Shown here in pieces: positions 33,426 through 44,679 of a stretch of 64,000 nt of DNA. The stretch is taken from assembly GCA_029237775.1 (NCBI GenBank), contig JAQZBR010000010.1, forward strand, positions 19,535 to 83,534, given 5' to 3'. Within the stretch, counting starts at the first letter, position 1; each line of letters starts with the position of its first letter. The translations under genes were made by a program, and so were the position numbers. A model generated the notes under the pieces. The model ran no database searches. It was not told the origin of the DNA and worked only from the letters and a program-made list of their open reading frames with translations. This DNA is from Bacteroidota bacterium. GTDB taxonomy: Bacteria > Bacteroidota > Bacteroidia > 2-12-FULL-35-15.

Positions 33426-34580
33426 ATGCTGGCAATGAATTACAGAGGGCCATTTCGCGTCAGAGTTGACGAGAAACCCCGTCCAAAAATAGAGCATCCT
33501 GAGGATGCAATTGTTAAAGTGCTCCGTTCATGTATTTGCGGATCCGATCTACACATTTATCATGGCATGGTGCCGGACACTCGTGTCGGAACAACCTTCG
33601 GACATGAGTTCGTGGGCGTGGTTGAAGAGATCGGATCGGAAGTAACGAAGCTCAAAGTTGGTGATAAAGTAATTGTTCCTTTCAACATCAGTTGCGGAAA
33701 ATGTGCCTTTTGTAAGCAGGAGCTGTACGGAAATTGTCACGAATCAAATTCTCAGGCAACTGCTGTCGGAGGAATTTTTGGTTACTCACATACAGCCGGA
33801 GGGTTTGATGGCGGACAAGCGGAATACGCGCGCGTACCGTATGCGAATGTAGGGCCGACAATCATTCCGGACGGAATGGATCTGGATGATGCGGTATTGT
33901 TGACAGACGTAGTCCCCACCGGTTATCAGGCTGCCGAAATGGGAGGAATCAAACTAGGTGATACAGTTGTTGTCTTTGGTGCCGGTCCGATCGGGATCAT
34001 GGCCGCAAAATGTGCCTGGTTATTTGGCGCAGGACGCGTGATTGTAATCGACAATCTGGATTACAGATTAGAGTTTGCAAAGAACTATTCGCAATGTGAG
34101 GCCTATAACTATGAAGAGATCGGTGATCCGGTAGAGTTTATAAAGAAAACAACCGACTGGCTTGGCGCTGACGTGTGTATAGATGCCGTGGGTTGTGAAG
34201 CCGGGGGACATGGAATGCAAACGATCACAGGTAGAAAACTGATGATGCAGGCGGGTTCGGCAACTGCTTTACAATGGGCGATCAATGGTGTTAAAAAAGG
34301 TGGTATCGTTTCGATCGTTGGCGTTTACGGCCCAACCGGAAACCTTGTACCAATTGGAAATGTGGTTAATAAAGGGATCACGATCCGGGCAAACCAGGCA
34401 GCGGTAAAACGTTTGCTTCCGAGACTGATCGAACACGTCCAGGCAGGAAGATTAAATCCCAAAGGGTTGATCACTCACAGAGTGCCATTGGAAAGTGTTG
34501 CGGAGGCGTACAGAATATTTTCCGAACATCTGGATAACTGTATCAAAACTGTACTTATCCCGCCATCAGTGAGAACTTAA
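33426..34580 (+). CDS. Zinc-dependent alcohol/formaldehyde dehydrogenase-like protein (MDR family)
   Basis: 384 residues, medium-chain dehydrogenase. Catalytic zinc ligands Cys38 (CICGSD) and His60/Glu61 (FGHEF), structural zinc cysteines 90, 93, 96 and 104 (ISCGKCAFCKQ...NC), and a Rossmann GAGPIG for NAD(P). The insertion QATAVGGIFGYSHTAGGFDG and the TDVVPTGYQAAEMGG segment point to the glutathione-independent formaldehyde dehydrogenase branch. Substrate unproven. It starts at the Met at 33426; the gene at 34603 follows by 22 bp and is probably co-transcribed. Confidence 0.88.
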   Translation: MLAMNYRGPFRVRVDEKPRPKIEHPEDAIVKVLRSCICGSDLHIYHGMVPDTRVGTTFGHEFVGVVEEIGSEVTKLKVGDKVIVPFNISCGKCAFCKQELYGNCHESNSQATAVGGIFGYSHTAGGFDGGQAEYARVPYANVGPTIIPDGMDLDDAVLLTDVVPTGYQAAEMGGIKLGDTVVVFGAGPIGIMAAKCAWLFGAGRVIVIDNLDYRLEFAKNYSQCEAYNYEEIGDPVEFIKKTTDWLGADVCIDAVGCEAGGHGMQTITGRKLMMQAGSATALQWAINGVKKGGIVSIVGVYGPTGNLVPIGNVVNKGITIRANQAAVKRLLPRLIEHVQAGRLNPKGLITHRVPLESVAEAYRIFSEHLDNCIKTVLIPPSVRT

Positions 34581-34602
34581 TTATTAATTAAAACGAATTA
34601 TT

Positions 34603-35088
34603 ATGGAAACGTTAAAAAGTGAATATTCACATATTAAAGGATGGGGAATCGACAATGTTTCAGACGATGAACCTAATTATCCTATAAAGACATATACAGG
34701 AGACGATCATGACAGGATCAGGTGGAAAAGGCCTACGCTCCAGCGGGAGACCGTTGAAATCTTAAAGTCAACGGAAAGACCCACTAACAGCGCTGTTATA
34801 GGCACAACAAACCCTCCGCGCGGTTTGAGCGGCATGATCAGAAGATATGCTTTTAAACACAGCGAAAACGAATTTAAGCACTGGCTACCGCTTTTATTTG
34901 CAGATCGTATTGATGTGGTTGAAGGGATAATTGAGGATCTGGTACACCTGAAAGTACCGCGATTGATAAAAGAACGCGGTTGGTATGCATTGGCGAAACA
35001 TGCTCCGGGATTACTGGCAAGAAAGATTGGGGTAAGATTAGCTGTGTTGGTTGTAGGAGTCGGAAGCCTTAAACTGGCAAGAAGATAG
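34603..35088 (+). CDS. Hypothetical protein paired with the alcohol dehydrogenase
   Basis: 161 residues. The first half is polar (HIKGWGIDNVSDDEPNYPIK, KRPTLQRETVEIL), while the C-terminal part has a hydrophobic stretch (~140-157) before a basic end (KLARR), suggesting membrane association. A TNPPRGLSGMIRRYAFKHSE segment stands out. I cannot name a family. It lies 22 bp after the dehydrogenase and before a strong terminator. Confidence 0.7.
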   Translation: METLKSEYSHIKGWGIDNVSDDEPNYPIKTYTGDDHDRIRWKRPTLQRETVEILKSTERPTNSAVIGTTNPPRGLSGMIRRYAFKHSENEFKHWLPLLFADRIDVVEGIIEDLVHLKVPRLIKERGWYALAKHAPGLLARKIGVRLAVLVVGVGSLKLARR

Positions 35089-35114
35089 CAGACCAATTAG
35101 AAATAAATAAAAAA

Positions 35115-35149
35115 AGCCTGAAATAGTCAAACTATTTCAGGCTTTTTTT
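35115..35149. terminator. Bidirectional terminator
   Basis: Stem AGCCTGAAATAG (35115-35126), TCAAA, CTATTTCAGGCT (35132-35143), T6 on the right and A-rich on the left. It lies between the hypothetical gene and the convergent T9SS gene. Confidence 0.9.
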
Positions 35150-35162
35150 ATTTAAAAGAATC

Positions 35163-36707
35163 TTAGTTTTTAATGATCCTGCTTGTTAAGCTTTGGTTGT
35201 TGTTTGTTATTTGAAGCAGGTAAACACCAGAAGCCATCTCTGACATATTCAGTTTTGCAACACCTTGCTGTTCCTCCTTTTCATATACTTTTTGTCCCAT
35301 AGGGTTATATAGTGTAATTACAGATTTACCTTTAAGAGCGCTCAAATCGCAATTCACAAGACTTGAAGCCGGATTCGGATAAACGGAGATTTCACTTTTC
35401 TCGTACGTTGAAATGCCTGTTGTTAAGCTGTATCTCGCCAAAAACATTGCGTCAGTATTATTACCTGTAAGATTAATCCCATCAAATGAAGCTGAATCAT
35501 TCATGTTACCGGTAATATAAATATCTCCCGATGCATCCTGATCTGCTCCTCCTGCAAAGAGGCTTCCGGGCATTACTTCAATAGAAGAAAATACTCCACC
35601 GCTGGTATATTTTGCAAGGAAACCATTGCTTCCGCCATAATCATAAACAGTATTTCCGCTAAATGTTGCATCCTCATCTACTGTTCCGTACACCACGATC
35701 TCTCCTGAAGGAAGTACCATGATGTCCCTCACAGACAAATGTCCTCCGCCTCCATCAGCTATTGTCCATGTTGTGTCAAGTGCTGAAGTGAATTTAGAAA
35801 TGCTGAAGCTCATCAGATAATTTGTTTGTAATGTATAAACGTTGCCCATCGCGTCCACAGTCATATCCGTTACATTATCCTGATAAATATGGTTTATCTC
35901 AGCCATATCAAGTGCAGTACCTGCATTGTTATAATGCACCAGAAGTTCTGCAGGGTAAGAACCGGAGTTATAAAGCATGCTTCCGTAGTAAAGTGAATCA
36001 CCATCTGCACCACTCATCACATAAATGTCACCGGATGGAGCCACCTCTACAGCAAATCCCGAGGCACCGCCATCATCACTTGTAACAGTTCTCGACCAAA
36101 CTATTGAACCTGCCGGATCAAGCTTCATTAAAAGCATAGATTCGGATGCAAAGTTTCCCGCAAATGTTGTAGTCCCGTACATTGCGGTATTTCCGCGGTA
36201 GGTACCTGTTGCATAAATGTTTCCGGCAGCATCCATGTCAATAGCATTGATAGATTCATAGGTCGCAGGATTATTAAGCGTTTTCACCCATGTCAATGTT
36301 CCGGAAGAGTTAAATTTCGCAACATAACCGTCCCACCCTGTACCACCGGCAAGAGCGGTGCTGCCAATCATCGCACCTGACTGATACCGCCCGGAAACAA
36401 CAACATCAGTTCCGTTTGCCTCAATATCAAAGATCTCAACGGAATCCATTTGTATCGCCCATACAAAAGCTCCGGTGTTGTCATACTTCGCTAAAAACCC
36501 GCTTCCATCCACAAGATTGAGGGTTTGCGTACCGACCATTGTATTTGCATAAATGGTTCCCGCTACGTAAGAATTTCCGACTGCATCTACGGCAACAGTT
36601 CTCCCGTTGGTCCTGTCTCCCTCTCGTTTTGCCCATTGAAAACTCTGAGCGCTAATGCTAAGGGAGAGAAATAATAGAGAATAAATAAATAGTATTGATT
36701 TTTTCAT
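35163..36707 (-). CDS. T9SS-secreted beta-propeller-like protein
   Basis: 514 residues with signal peptide (1-20). The middle holds SBBP-like/beta-propeller repeats with GNSYVAGT, DAAGNIYATG, GFLAKY and SGDIYVMS. The last ~80 residues are a type A T9SS sorting domain: YPNPASSLVNCDL, TLYNPMGQKVYEKE, SGVYLLQI and a basic end (SRIIKN). Such proteins are exported by the system whose PorE-like and plug proteins are in this window. A terminator follows the stop. Confidence 0.9.
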   Translation of the reverse strand: MKKSILFIYSLLFLSLSISAQSFQWAKREGDRTNGRTVAVDAVGNSYVAGTIYANTMVGTQTLNLVDGSGFLAKYDNTGAFVWAIQMDSVEIFDIEANGTDVVVSGRYQSGAMIGSTALAGGTGWDGYVAKFNSSGTLTWVKTLNNPATYESINAIDMDAAGNIYATGTYRGNTAMYGTTTFAGNFASESMLLMKLDPAGSIVWSRTVTSDDGGASGFAVEVAPSGDIYVMSGADGDSLYYGSMLYNSGSYPAELLVHYNNAGTALDMAEINHIYQDNVTDMTVDAMGNVYTLQTNYLMSFSISKFTSALDTTWTIADGGGGHLSVRDIMVLPSGEIVVYGTVDEDATFSGNTVYDYGGSNGFLAKYTSGGVFSSIEVMPGSLFAGGADQDASGDIYITGNMNDSASFDGINLTGNNTDAMFLARYSLTTGISTYEKSEISVYPNPASSLVNCDLSALKGKSVITLYNPMGQKVYEKEEQQGVAKLNMSEMASGVYLLQITNNNQSLTSRIIKN

Positions 36708-36815
36708 GCTTATAAAGTTTTAGGTTATACAATGCACACATACTAAAAAATGCTGCCAGCGATTTTTTGCAAGGTTTTACCCACAAAAATGGTGGTTCCG
36801 GCCTCACATTTTCCG

Positions 36816-36847
36816 TTTGGACAATCATCCCTGAATCTCTATATTTG
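36816..36847 (+). promoter_or_regulatory. Promoter for icmF (TTTG, 20 nt, TATATTTG)
   Basis: TTTG at 36816-36819 and TATATTTG at 36840-36847 match both Bacteroidota elements exactly with a 20-nt spacer. The ATG is 29 bp further on. This is the cleanest promoter in the window. Confidence 0.75.
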
Positions 36848-36876
36848 TAGCTACTCATAAGTACATATAAAATCCA

Positions 36877-40278
<3,402 letters not shown>

Positions 40279-40290
40279 CGATATAAATCT

Positions 40291-40337
40291 AACCGCAGAG
40301 GGCACGGAGCACATCGCAGAGGACCACAGAGTTTTAA
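40291..40337. repeat. CTCTGCGG-family repeat, left of GxxExxY gene (inverted copy)
   Basis: AACCGCAGAGGGCACGGAGC and CATCGCAGAGGACCACAGAG. Its reverse complement aligns with the unit at 40787-40830 (ACTC-G-GG-CCTCTGCGA core), so the gene between them is bracketed by inverted repeats. Confidence 0.65.
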
Positions 40338-40383
40338 TAAATGTTATAGAGAAAAAAGAGAGAAAAGAATTTTAGCCAGTTTT

Positions 40384-40779
40384 ATGACAGAGAATGAAAT
40401 AACAGAAATTGTTATTGGTTGCGCAATTAAAGTTCACCGATCACTCGGCCCCGGGTTACTAGAATCCGCATATGGAGCTTGTTTAAATTATGAGTTGTTA
40501 AAAACGGAACTGATGATTGAGAGGGAAAAGGGTCTTCCATTAATTTATGAATCAATTAATCTAGATTGTGGTTATCGGGCTGACTTTATAATAAACGATA
40601 AAGTGATAGTTGAAATTAAGTCTGTGGAAAGCCTAACAGATATCCACATGGCTCAGGTCTTAACTTATCTTAAATTATCAGAATGCAGAGTAGGTTTATT
40701 AATTAATTTTAATGTCTTAAAATTAACTGACGGATTAAGAAGGGTTGTAAATAAGTACAACGAAGTTTCATTTTCTTAA
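40384..40779 (+). CDS. GxxExxY protein (PD-(D/E)XK nuclease-like fold)
   Basis: 131 residues. The family name motif is GLLESAY (24-30). The sequence YRADFIINDKVIVEIKS supplies Asp67, Glu77 and Lys79 in the D-x(n)-E-x-K spacing of PD-(D/E)XK nucleases, and Gln91 (AQVLTYLK) follows as in many such folds. Function unproven; cytosolic. It starts at 40384 with MTENEIT. The gene is an island between repeats (40291 and 40787/40871), unlike its neighbours. Confidence 0.88.
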   Translation: MTENEITEIVIGCAIKVHRSLGPGLLESAYGACLNYELLKTELMIEREKGLPLIYESINLDCGYRADFIINDKVIVEIKSVESLTDIHMAQVLTYLKLSECRVGLLINFNVLKLTDGLRRVVNKYNEVSFS

Positions 40780-40786
40780 AAAATAA

Positions 40787-40830
40787 CACTCAGCGGCCCT
40801 CTGCGAAAGCTCAGCGTTCTCAGCGGTTAA
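40787..40830. repeat. CTCTGCGG-family repeat unit, right of GxxExxY gene
   Basis: CACTCAGCGGCCCTCTGCGA, then AAGCTCAGCGTTCTCAGCGG. A second unit at 40871-40913 matches it almost exactly; a short partial unit (CTCTGCGGTTAAAAAA) lies at 40845-40860. Confidence 0.75.
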
Positions 40831-40870
40831 AAATAAAAAACAAACTCTGCGGTTAAAAAACTAAAACAAA

Positions 40871-40913
40871 CACTCCGCGGCCCTCTGCGAAAGCTCAGCG
40901 TTCTCAGCGGTAA
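40871..40913. repeat. CTCTGCGG-family repeat unit, leader of the AIM24-family gene
   Basis: Direct copy of 40787-40830 differing mainly at CACTCC/CACTCA. It forms the sequence immediately before the AIM24-family ATG at 40927. Confidence 0.75.
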
Positions 40914-40926
40914 AAAACAAAACCCC

Positions 40927-41715
40927 ATGCCTCAAAACCACGAAATAGACTACAAGATCCTTGGAGAAGAGCTCCAGGCAGTAGAAATTGAACTTGATCC
41001 GAATGAAACTGTTATTGCGGAAGCGGGTAACTTTATGATGATGGAAGACGGTATTCGTATGGATACGATCTTTGGTGATGGCTCGAAAGAGCAAAGTGGA
41101 TTTATGGATAAATTATTTTCAGCCGGTAAGCGTTTGCTCGTTGGTGAAAGTCTCTTCATGACTGCCTTCACCAATACCGGCCAGGGAAAGAAACACATCC
41201 ACTTCGCATCTCCTTATCCCGGAAAAATAATTCCAATGGATCTGAGCAAATTCAATGGCAAGATCATTTGTCAGAAAGATGCATTTCTTTGTTCAGCAAA
41301 AGGAGTAAGCATCGGAATAGAATTCCAGAAAAAGCTTGGTACCGGGCTTTTTGGCGGGGAAGGGTTCATTATGCAAAAACTTGAAGGAGACGGGATGGCT
41401 TTTGTCCACTCCGGAGGAATGATCATTGAAAAGCAACTTAACCCGGGTGAGATGATAAAAGTGGATACGGGCTGTATCGTAGCTTTCACTCAGGAGGTTC
41501 AATATGATATTCAGTTTGTAGGCGGGATAAAAAATACAGTTTTTGGAGGTGAAGGCTTATTCTTTGCAACATTAAGGGGTCCGGGCAAGGTTTGGATCCA
41601 ATCCCTGCCTGTGAGCCGACTTGCGGGCCGAATGATGGCGTATGCCAATAACGGCAAGGAAGAAGGAAGTGTGTTAGGTGGCTTAGGCAGGATGTTTGAT
41701 GGTGATAACAGCTAA
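40927..41715 (+). CDS. AIM24 / TIGR00266 family protein
   Basis: 262 residues, no signal peptide. Beta-rich with family landmarks: [24 protein letters not shown] near residue 80, a [17 protein letters not shown] segment, [28 protein letters not shown] and [15 protein letters not shown]. The family is widespread and of unknown biochemistry (mitochondrial AIM24 in yeast). Upstream is a repeat unit, so its promoter is not obvious. Confidence 0.9.
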   Translation: MPQNHEIDYKILGEELQAVEIELDPNETVIAEAGNFMMMEDGIRMDTIFGDGSKEQSGFMDKLFSAGKRLLVGESLFMTAFTNTGQGKKHIHFASPYPGKIIPMDLSKFNGKIICQKDAFLCSAKGVSIGIEFQKKLGTGLFGGEGFIMQKLEGDGMAFVHSGGMIIEKQLNPGEMIKVDTGCIVAFTQEVQYDIQFVGGIKNTVFGGEGLFFATLRGPGKVWIQSLPVSRLAGRMMAYANNGKEEGSVLGGLGRMFDGDNS

Positions 41716-41728
41716 GTAAATTTTGAAA

Positions 41729-41761
41729 TTTGCTCCGAGTGTAAAAAATTAGCTATATTTA
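41729..41761 (+). promoter_or_regulatory. Promoter (TTTG, 21 nt, TATATTTA)
   Basis: TTTG at 41729-41732 and TATATTTA at 41754-41761, one mismatch from the consensus, 48 bp before the ATG at 41810. Confidence 0.5.
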
Positions 41762-41809
41762 TTACGTCATTGCAATATTATTAGAGTCTAAACCCAAAAA
41801 AATAATAAC

Positions 41810-42157
41810 ATGAAAAAAGTAATTTTATTTTCCGCACTGTTAATCGCAGGTTTGAGTATTAATGCACAAACAGTGGCAACACAAGCTAAACCGGAAAAAA
41901 CTACTGATCCAGTGGCTAAGGCCGTTATGCAAACTGATAAGATGACGAAAGAGTTATCTTTAAATGATGATCAGAAATCAAAGATCTATGTGATCAATCT
42001 TAATACAGATAAAGCCATTGACATTACTCCGGCTGATAAAGAAAAGCTGAATGAAAAACGCAAAGCTGAGATCATGGTTCTTTTAACTCCGGAACAAAAA
42101 GAAAAGTTCGAGAAATTGATGGCTGCTAAGGCTGCAAGATCCGAATCAAAAAAATAG
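41810..42157 (+). CDS. Small secreted helical protein (Spy/CpxP-like)
   Basis: 115 residues with signal peptide (1-19). The mature part is helical, with KMTKELSLNDDQKSKIYVIN and LLTPEQKEKFEKLM; these resemble the LTxxQ motifs of Spy/CpxP-like periplasmic proteins, which bind misfolded proteins or metals. Assignment is by motif feel only. A strong terminator follows. Confidence 0.72.
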   Translation: MKKVILFSALLIAGLSINAQTVATQAKPEKTTDPVAKAVMQTDKMTKELSLNDDQKSKIYVINLNTDKAIDITPADKEKLNEKRKAEIMVLLTPEQKEKFEKLMAAKAARSESKK

Positions 42158-42177
42158 TTCTTAAATCCAATAATTTG

Positions 42178-42209
42178 AATGCCATACATAAACTGTATGG
42201 CATTTTTTT
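42178..42209 (+). terminator. Rho-independent terminator
   Basis: AATGCCATACA (42178-42188), TAAAC, TGTATGGCATT (42194-42204), running into T6, 20 bp after the Spy-like stop. The TatD gene starts 7 bp beyond the T tract. Confidence 0.88.
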
Positions 42210-42215
42210 ATTTAT

Positions 42216-42875
42216 ATGGTCAGCCCGGTTCCATTCATAAATATACATACACATTCACAGCCTGAAGAAGGAACTGTTGCAATAGTAGACGCAGGAATGG
42301 GAGATTATCCAAATGGCATCCCGGTTTCAGTTGGGATTCATCCCTGGTACATCAATAAATATGACAAGACTGTCATACTGGAAAAACTTTTTTTAAAAGC
42401 TCAGCGTTCCGAGGTTCTTGCTATTGGCGAATGCGGATTAGATAAGTTTTCTGAAGTCTCAATGGAAGTGCAGGAATATTTTTTTAGGGAACAAATCAAG
42501 ATCGCGGAGAAAGTGAATAAGCCGATGATCATTCATTGTGTTAAAGCATTTGATGGTTTATTTAAAATCAAAAAAGAAAGCAAAACAACTGTACCTTTCA
42601 TTGTTCATGGATACAACAACAATGACAACATAGCAAAACAACTTTTGGAAAACGGAGTTCTATTTTCGTTCGGAAAAGCATTACTTAATGAGGGTTCCAA
42701 TGCAGAAAAGCTTTTACATAATATAGAATCCAATTCTTTTTTCCTGGAAACAGACAATGCGACTGTTTCAATAATGAGTATTTTTGAAAAGGCAGCGACA
42801 CTCAGGAAAGTGAGCGTTGAAGAGCTGAAAGAACAAATGTTATTGAATTTTAAATCTATATTTAAATATGGCTGA
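42216..42875 (+). CDS. TatD-family metal-dependent hydrolase
   Basis: 219 residues. Metal-binding HTH (HxH at 11-13), GECGLDK, MIIHCVKA, VHGYNNN and LETDNA mark the TIM-barrel TatD family; the chain is shorter than E. coli TatD (260) and the usual DTDAP is changed to ETDNA. Probable nuclease/phosphoesterase activity. Its stop overlaps the tcdA start by 8 bp, so they are coupled. A start at 42216 right behind a terminator suggests read-through or an undetected promoter. Confidence 0.82.
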   Translation: MVSPVPFINIHTHSQPEEGTVAIVDAGMGDYPNGIPVSVGIHPWYINKYDKTVILEKLFLKAQRSEVLAIGECGLDKFSEVSMEVQEYFFREQIKIAEKVNKPMIIHCVKAFDGLFKIKKESKTTVPFIVHGYNNNDNIAKQLLENGVLFSFGKALLNEGSNAEKLLHNIESNSFFLETDNATVSIMSIFEKAATLRKVSVEELKEQMLLNFKSIFKYG

Positions 42876-43590
42876 TATAAGCTGGTTATCCCGCACTGAA
42901 TTATTGATTGGCAATGAAAAGCTTATGAAGCTCCAGAACTCCCATGTGCTTGTTGTCGGAATGGGTGGTGTTGGCTCATTTGCTGCGGAGTTTATTTGTC
43001 GTGGAGGAGTTGGCACAATGACAATAGTAGATGGTGATATTGTTGACCCGAGTAACAGAAACCGTCAGCTGCCCGCTCTATCAAGCACGCATGGACAATC
43101 AAAAGCGGATATAATGGCGACAAGGCTTCTTGATATCAATCCTGAGCTAAAACTTACAGTCATCAAAGAATTCATCACACCCGAAGCAGCTGAAAAATTA
43201 TTGTCGCAGCATTTTGATTATGTTGTTGACGCTATCGACAGCATCACACCAAAGCTGATATTTATTAAAACGGCTTTTGAGAAAAAAGTGCGGATCATCA
43301 GTTCAATGGGTGCGGGTGCTAAGCTTGACCCCACGCAGCTTCGTGTTGTGGATATTTCGAAAACGTACAACTGCCCCTTTGCTCAATACGTACGCAAGCG
43401 ACTCAAAGAATTTAAAATATATAAAGGAGTAAAAACAGTTTTCTCACCAGAGAAACCCATCAAGGAATCATTGATGCTGACTGATGGAACAAAGTTCAAG
43501 AAATCTGCTTATGGGACTATTTCTTATTTGCCGGCAGCGTTTGGTGGGGTTTGTGCGAGCGTTGTGATAAGAGATTTGATTGAGAGTTAA
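42868..43590 (+). CDS. tcdA: tRNA threonylcarbamoyladenosine dehydratase
   Basis: 240 residues of the ThiF/MoeB superfamily. Nucleotide loop GMGGVGSFAAE, IVDGDIVDPSNRNRQLPAL, and SSMGAGAKLDPTQ; these fit TcdA, which makes cyclic t6A at position 37 of tRNAs. No C-terminal rhodanese or Cys pair for MoeB-type zinc is seen. Starts 8 bp inside the TatD gene. Confidence 0.88.
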   Translation: MADISWLSRTELLIGNEKLMKLQNSHVLVVGMGGVGSFAAEFICRGGVGTMTIVDGDIVDPSNRNRQLPALSSTHGQSKADIMATRLLDINPELKLTVIKEFITPEAAEKLLSQHFDYVVDAIDSITPKLIFIKTAFEKKVRIISSMGAGAKLDPTQLRVVDISKTYNCPFAQYVRKRLKEFKIYKGVKTVFSPEKPIKESLMLTDGTKFKKSAYGTISYLPAAFGGVCASVVIRDLIES

Positions 43591-43609
43591 TTTTAGAGGT
43601 TTTTAACAC

Positions 43610-43670
43610 TAAGGCACTACTGGCACGAAGCACCGAGTGAGATCCATTAGGCTACGCTCAGGATGACAAG
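43610..43670. repeat. Two degenerate dispersed repeats
   Basis: TTTTTAACACTAAGGCACTA (from 43609) belongs to the ACTAAGGC family seen again at 49619 and 53826. GATCCATTAGGCTACGCTCA and GGATGACA (43641-43668) are matched by a copy at 55481-55510. Confidence 0.5.
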
Positions 43671-43706
43671 CAGACAGGCTTTGCCGATGTAACGGTCGTT
43701 ACGAAG

Positions 43707-43741
43707 CAAAAAAAAAACAGCAAAGCTATCTCTTTGCTGTT
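43707..43741 (-). terminator. Strong terminator for the 42-residue gene
   Basis: Minus strand: AACAGCAAAG, 6-nt loop, CTTTGCTGTT, then a run of at least eight T (the plus strand has A11 at 43707-43717). It begins 10 bp after the stop of the small gene. Confidence 0.9.
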
Positions 43742-43750
43742 TTACTTTTT

Positions 43751-43879
43751 TTAAGCAGTTACATACTTAGATAAAAGAGGTGCGACAAAACCTTTAACAT
43801 CATCTAATGTAATATTATACTTCTTCGCTAACTGGAAAGCTGCTGCAGCTCCCGCAGTTAATAATAGGAATTTCCACAT
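43751..43879 (-). CDS. 42-residue small protein
   Basis: Stop at 43751, ATG at 43877-43879. The product begins MWKFLLLTAGAAAAFQLAKK and ends in LSKYVTA. A short hydrophobic segment (~3-15) precedes a lysine-containing turn and a helix-forming tail with an acidic-basic pattern; it may be membrane associated. Support for reality: near-ideal codon flow, an AT-rich leader (AAAAAAAACAAGTT), and a strong terminator immediately after the stop. No homologue comes to mind. Confidence 0.6.
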   Translation of the reverse strand: MWKFLLLTAGAAAAFQLAKKYNITLDDVKGFVAPLLSKYVTA

Positions 43880-44092
43880 AACTTGTTTTTTTTAATTGGT
43901 TTAATCTGATAATGAACCTGCTAAGGATGTGCCATAGAATCACGAAAAACCACAATCATCGGCAACAGGTAAAAAAGTATCTTTGAGAACGTAATTAATT
44001 TATCTATTCGGAAATGCGCAATGATTAGCTCTTTTTTAATTACAAATGAGAATGGGTAATTGAAAGGCCATTCTGTTATATAAATCCACAAC
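43880..44092. other. Intergenic region between divergent genes
   Basis: 213 bp, AT-rich, with no clear promoter pair or small gene. It must contain the promoters of the leftward 42-residue gene and the rightward acetyltransferase gene. Confidence 0.4.
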
Positions 44093-44593
44093 ATGAAACC
44101 GTTAATCACCACAGAACGCCTTTATCTAAGAGAATTTACGATCGATGATGTTCAACTGATCTTCGAATTAAACAGTGATCCGCTGGTGACAAAATATACA
44201 GAGAAAGGCCCTGATAAGACTTTAGAGGATGCGAGAAAGAGATTACAAAATGAGATCCTGCCTCAGTACACTCATGGAGTTGGCAGGTGGGCAGTCTTCT
44301 TAAAATCGAATGATGAATTCATCGGATGGTGCGGTGTGAAGTATATTGAAAAAGAAAAAGTCTATACTTTAGGTTACAGATTTCTTCCAAAACATTGGGG
44401 TAAAGGTTATGCAACCGAAGCAGGTAAAGCTTCACTGGAGTACGCGACTAATAAAATGAGTATAAAGGAAATCTTCGCAAAGGCTATGTCGGTTAATGCC
44501 GCTTCGATCCATGTTATCAAAAAGCTGGGGATGGTTTATTTAAAGGATGAGATTTGTGCGGAGCATTCTGCCGAGGTTTATGTTTTGAAGTAA
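44093..44593 (+). CDS. GNAT-family N-acetyltransferase (RimJ/RimL-like)
   Basis: 166 residues. GNAT motifs: LITTERLYLREFTIDDVQ start, a YTLGYRFLPKHWGKGYATEAG block with the acetyl-CoA pyrophosphate loop, and SIHVIKKLGM. The RimJ/RimL branch acetylates N-terminal or side-chain amines; the target is unknown. Confidence 0.9.
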   Translation: MKPLITTERLYLREFTIDDVQLIFELNSDPLVTKYTEKGPDKTLEDARKRLQNEILPQYTHGVGRWAVFLKSNDEFIGWCGVKYIEKEKVYTLGYRFLPKHWGKGYATEAGKASLEYATNKMSIKEIFAKAMSVNAASIHVIKKLGMVYLKDEICAEHSAEVYVLK

Positions 44594-44679
44594 AGTACTT
44601 TAATTCAAATGTTAATAAAGGCATCTACAGCCTCGCCTTACTCCATAAATTTAATTTGACATCCGGAAAATAATATTAA

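Noticed and set aside
36708..36876. Cobalamin riboswitch upstream of icmF
   Set aside because: The gap is only 169 bp and holds a normal promoter; I see no B12-box-like sequence.
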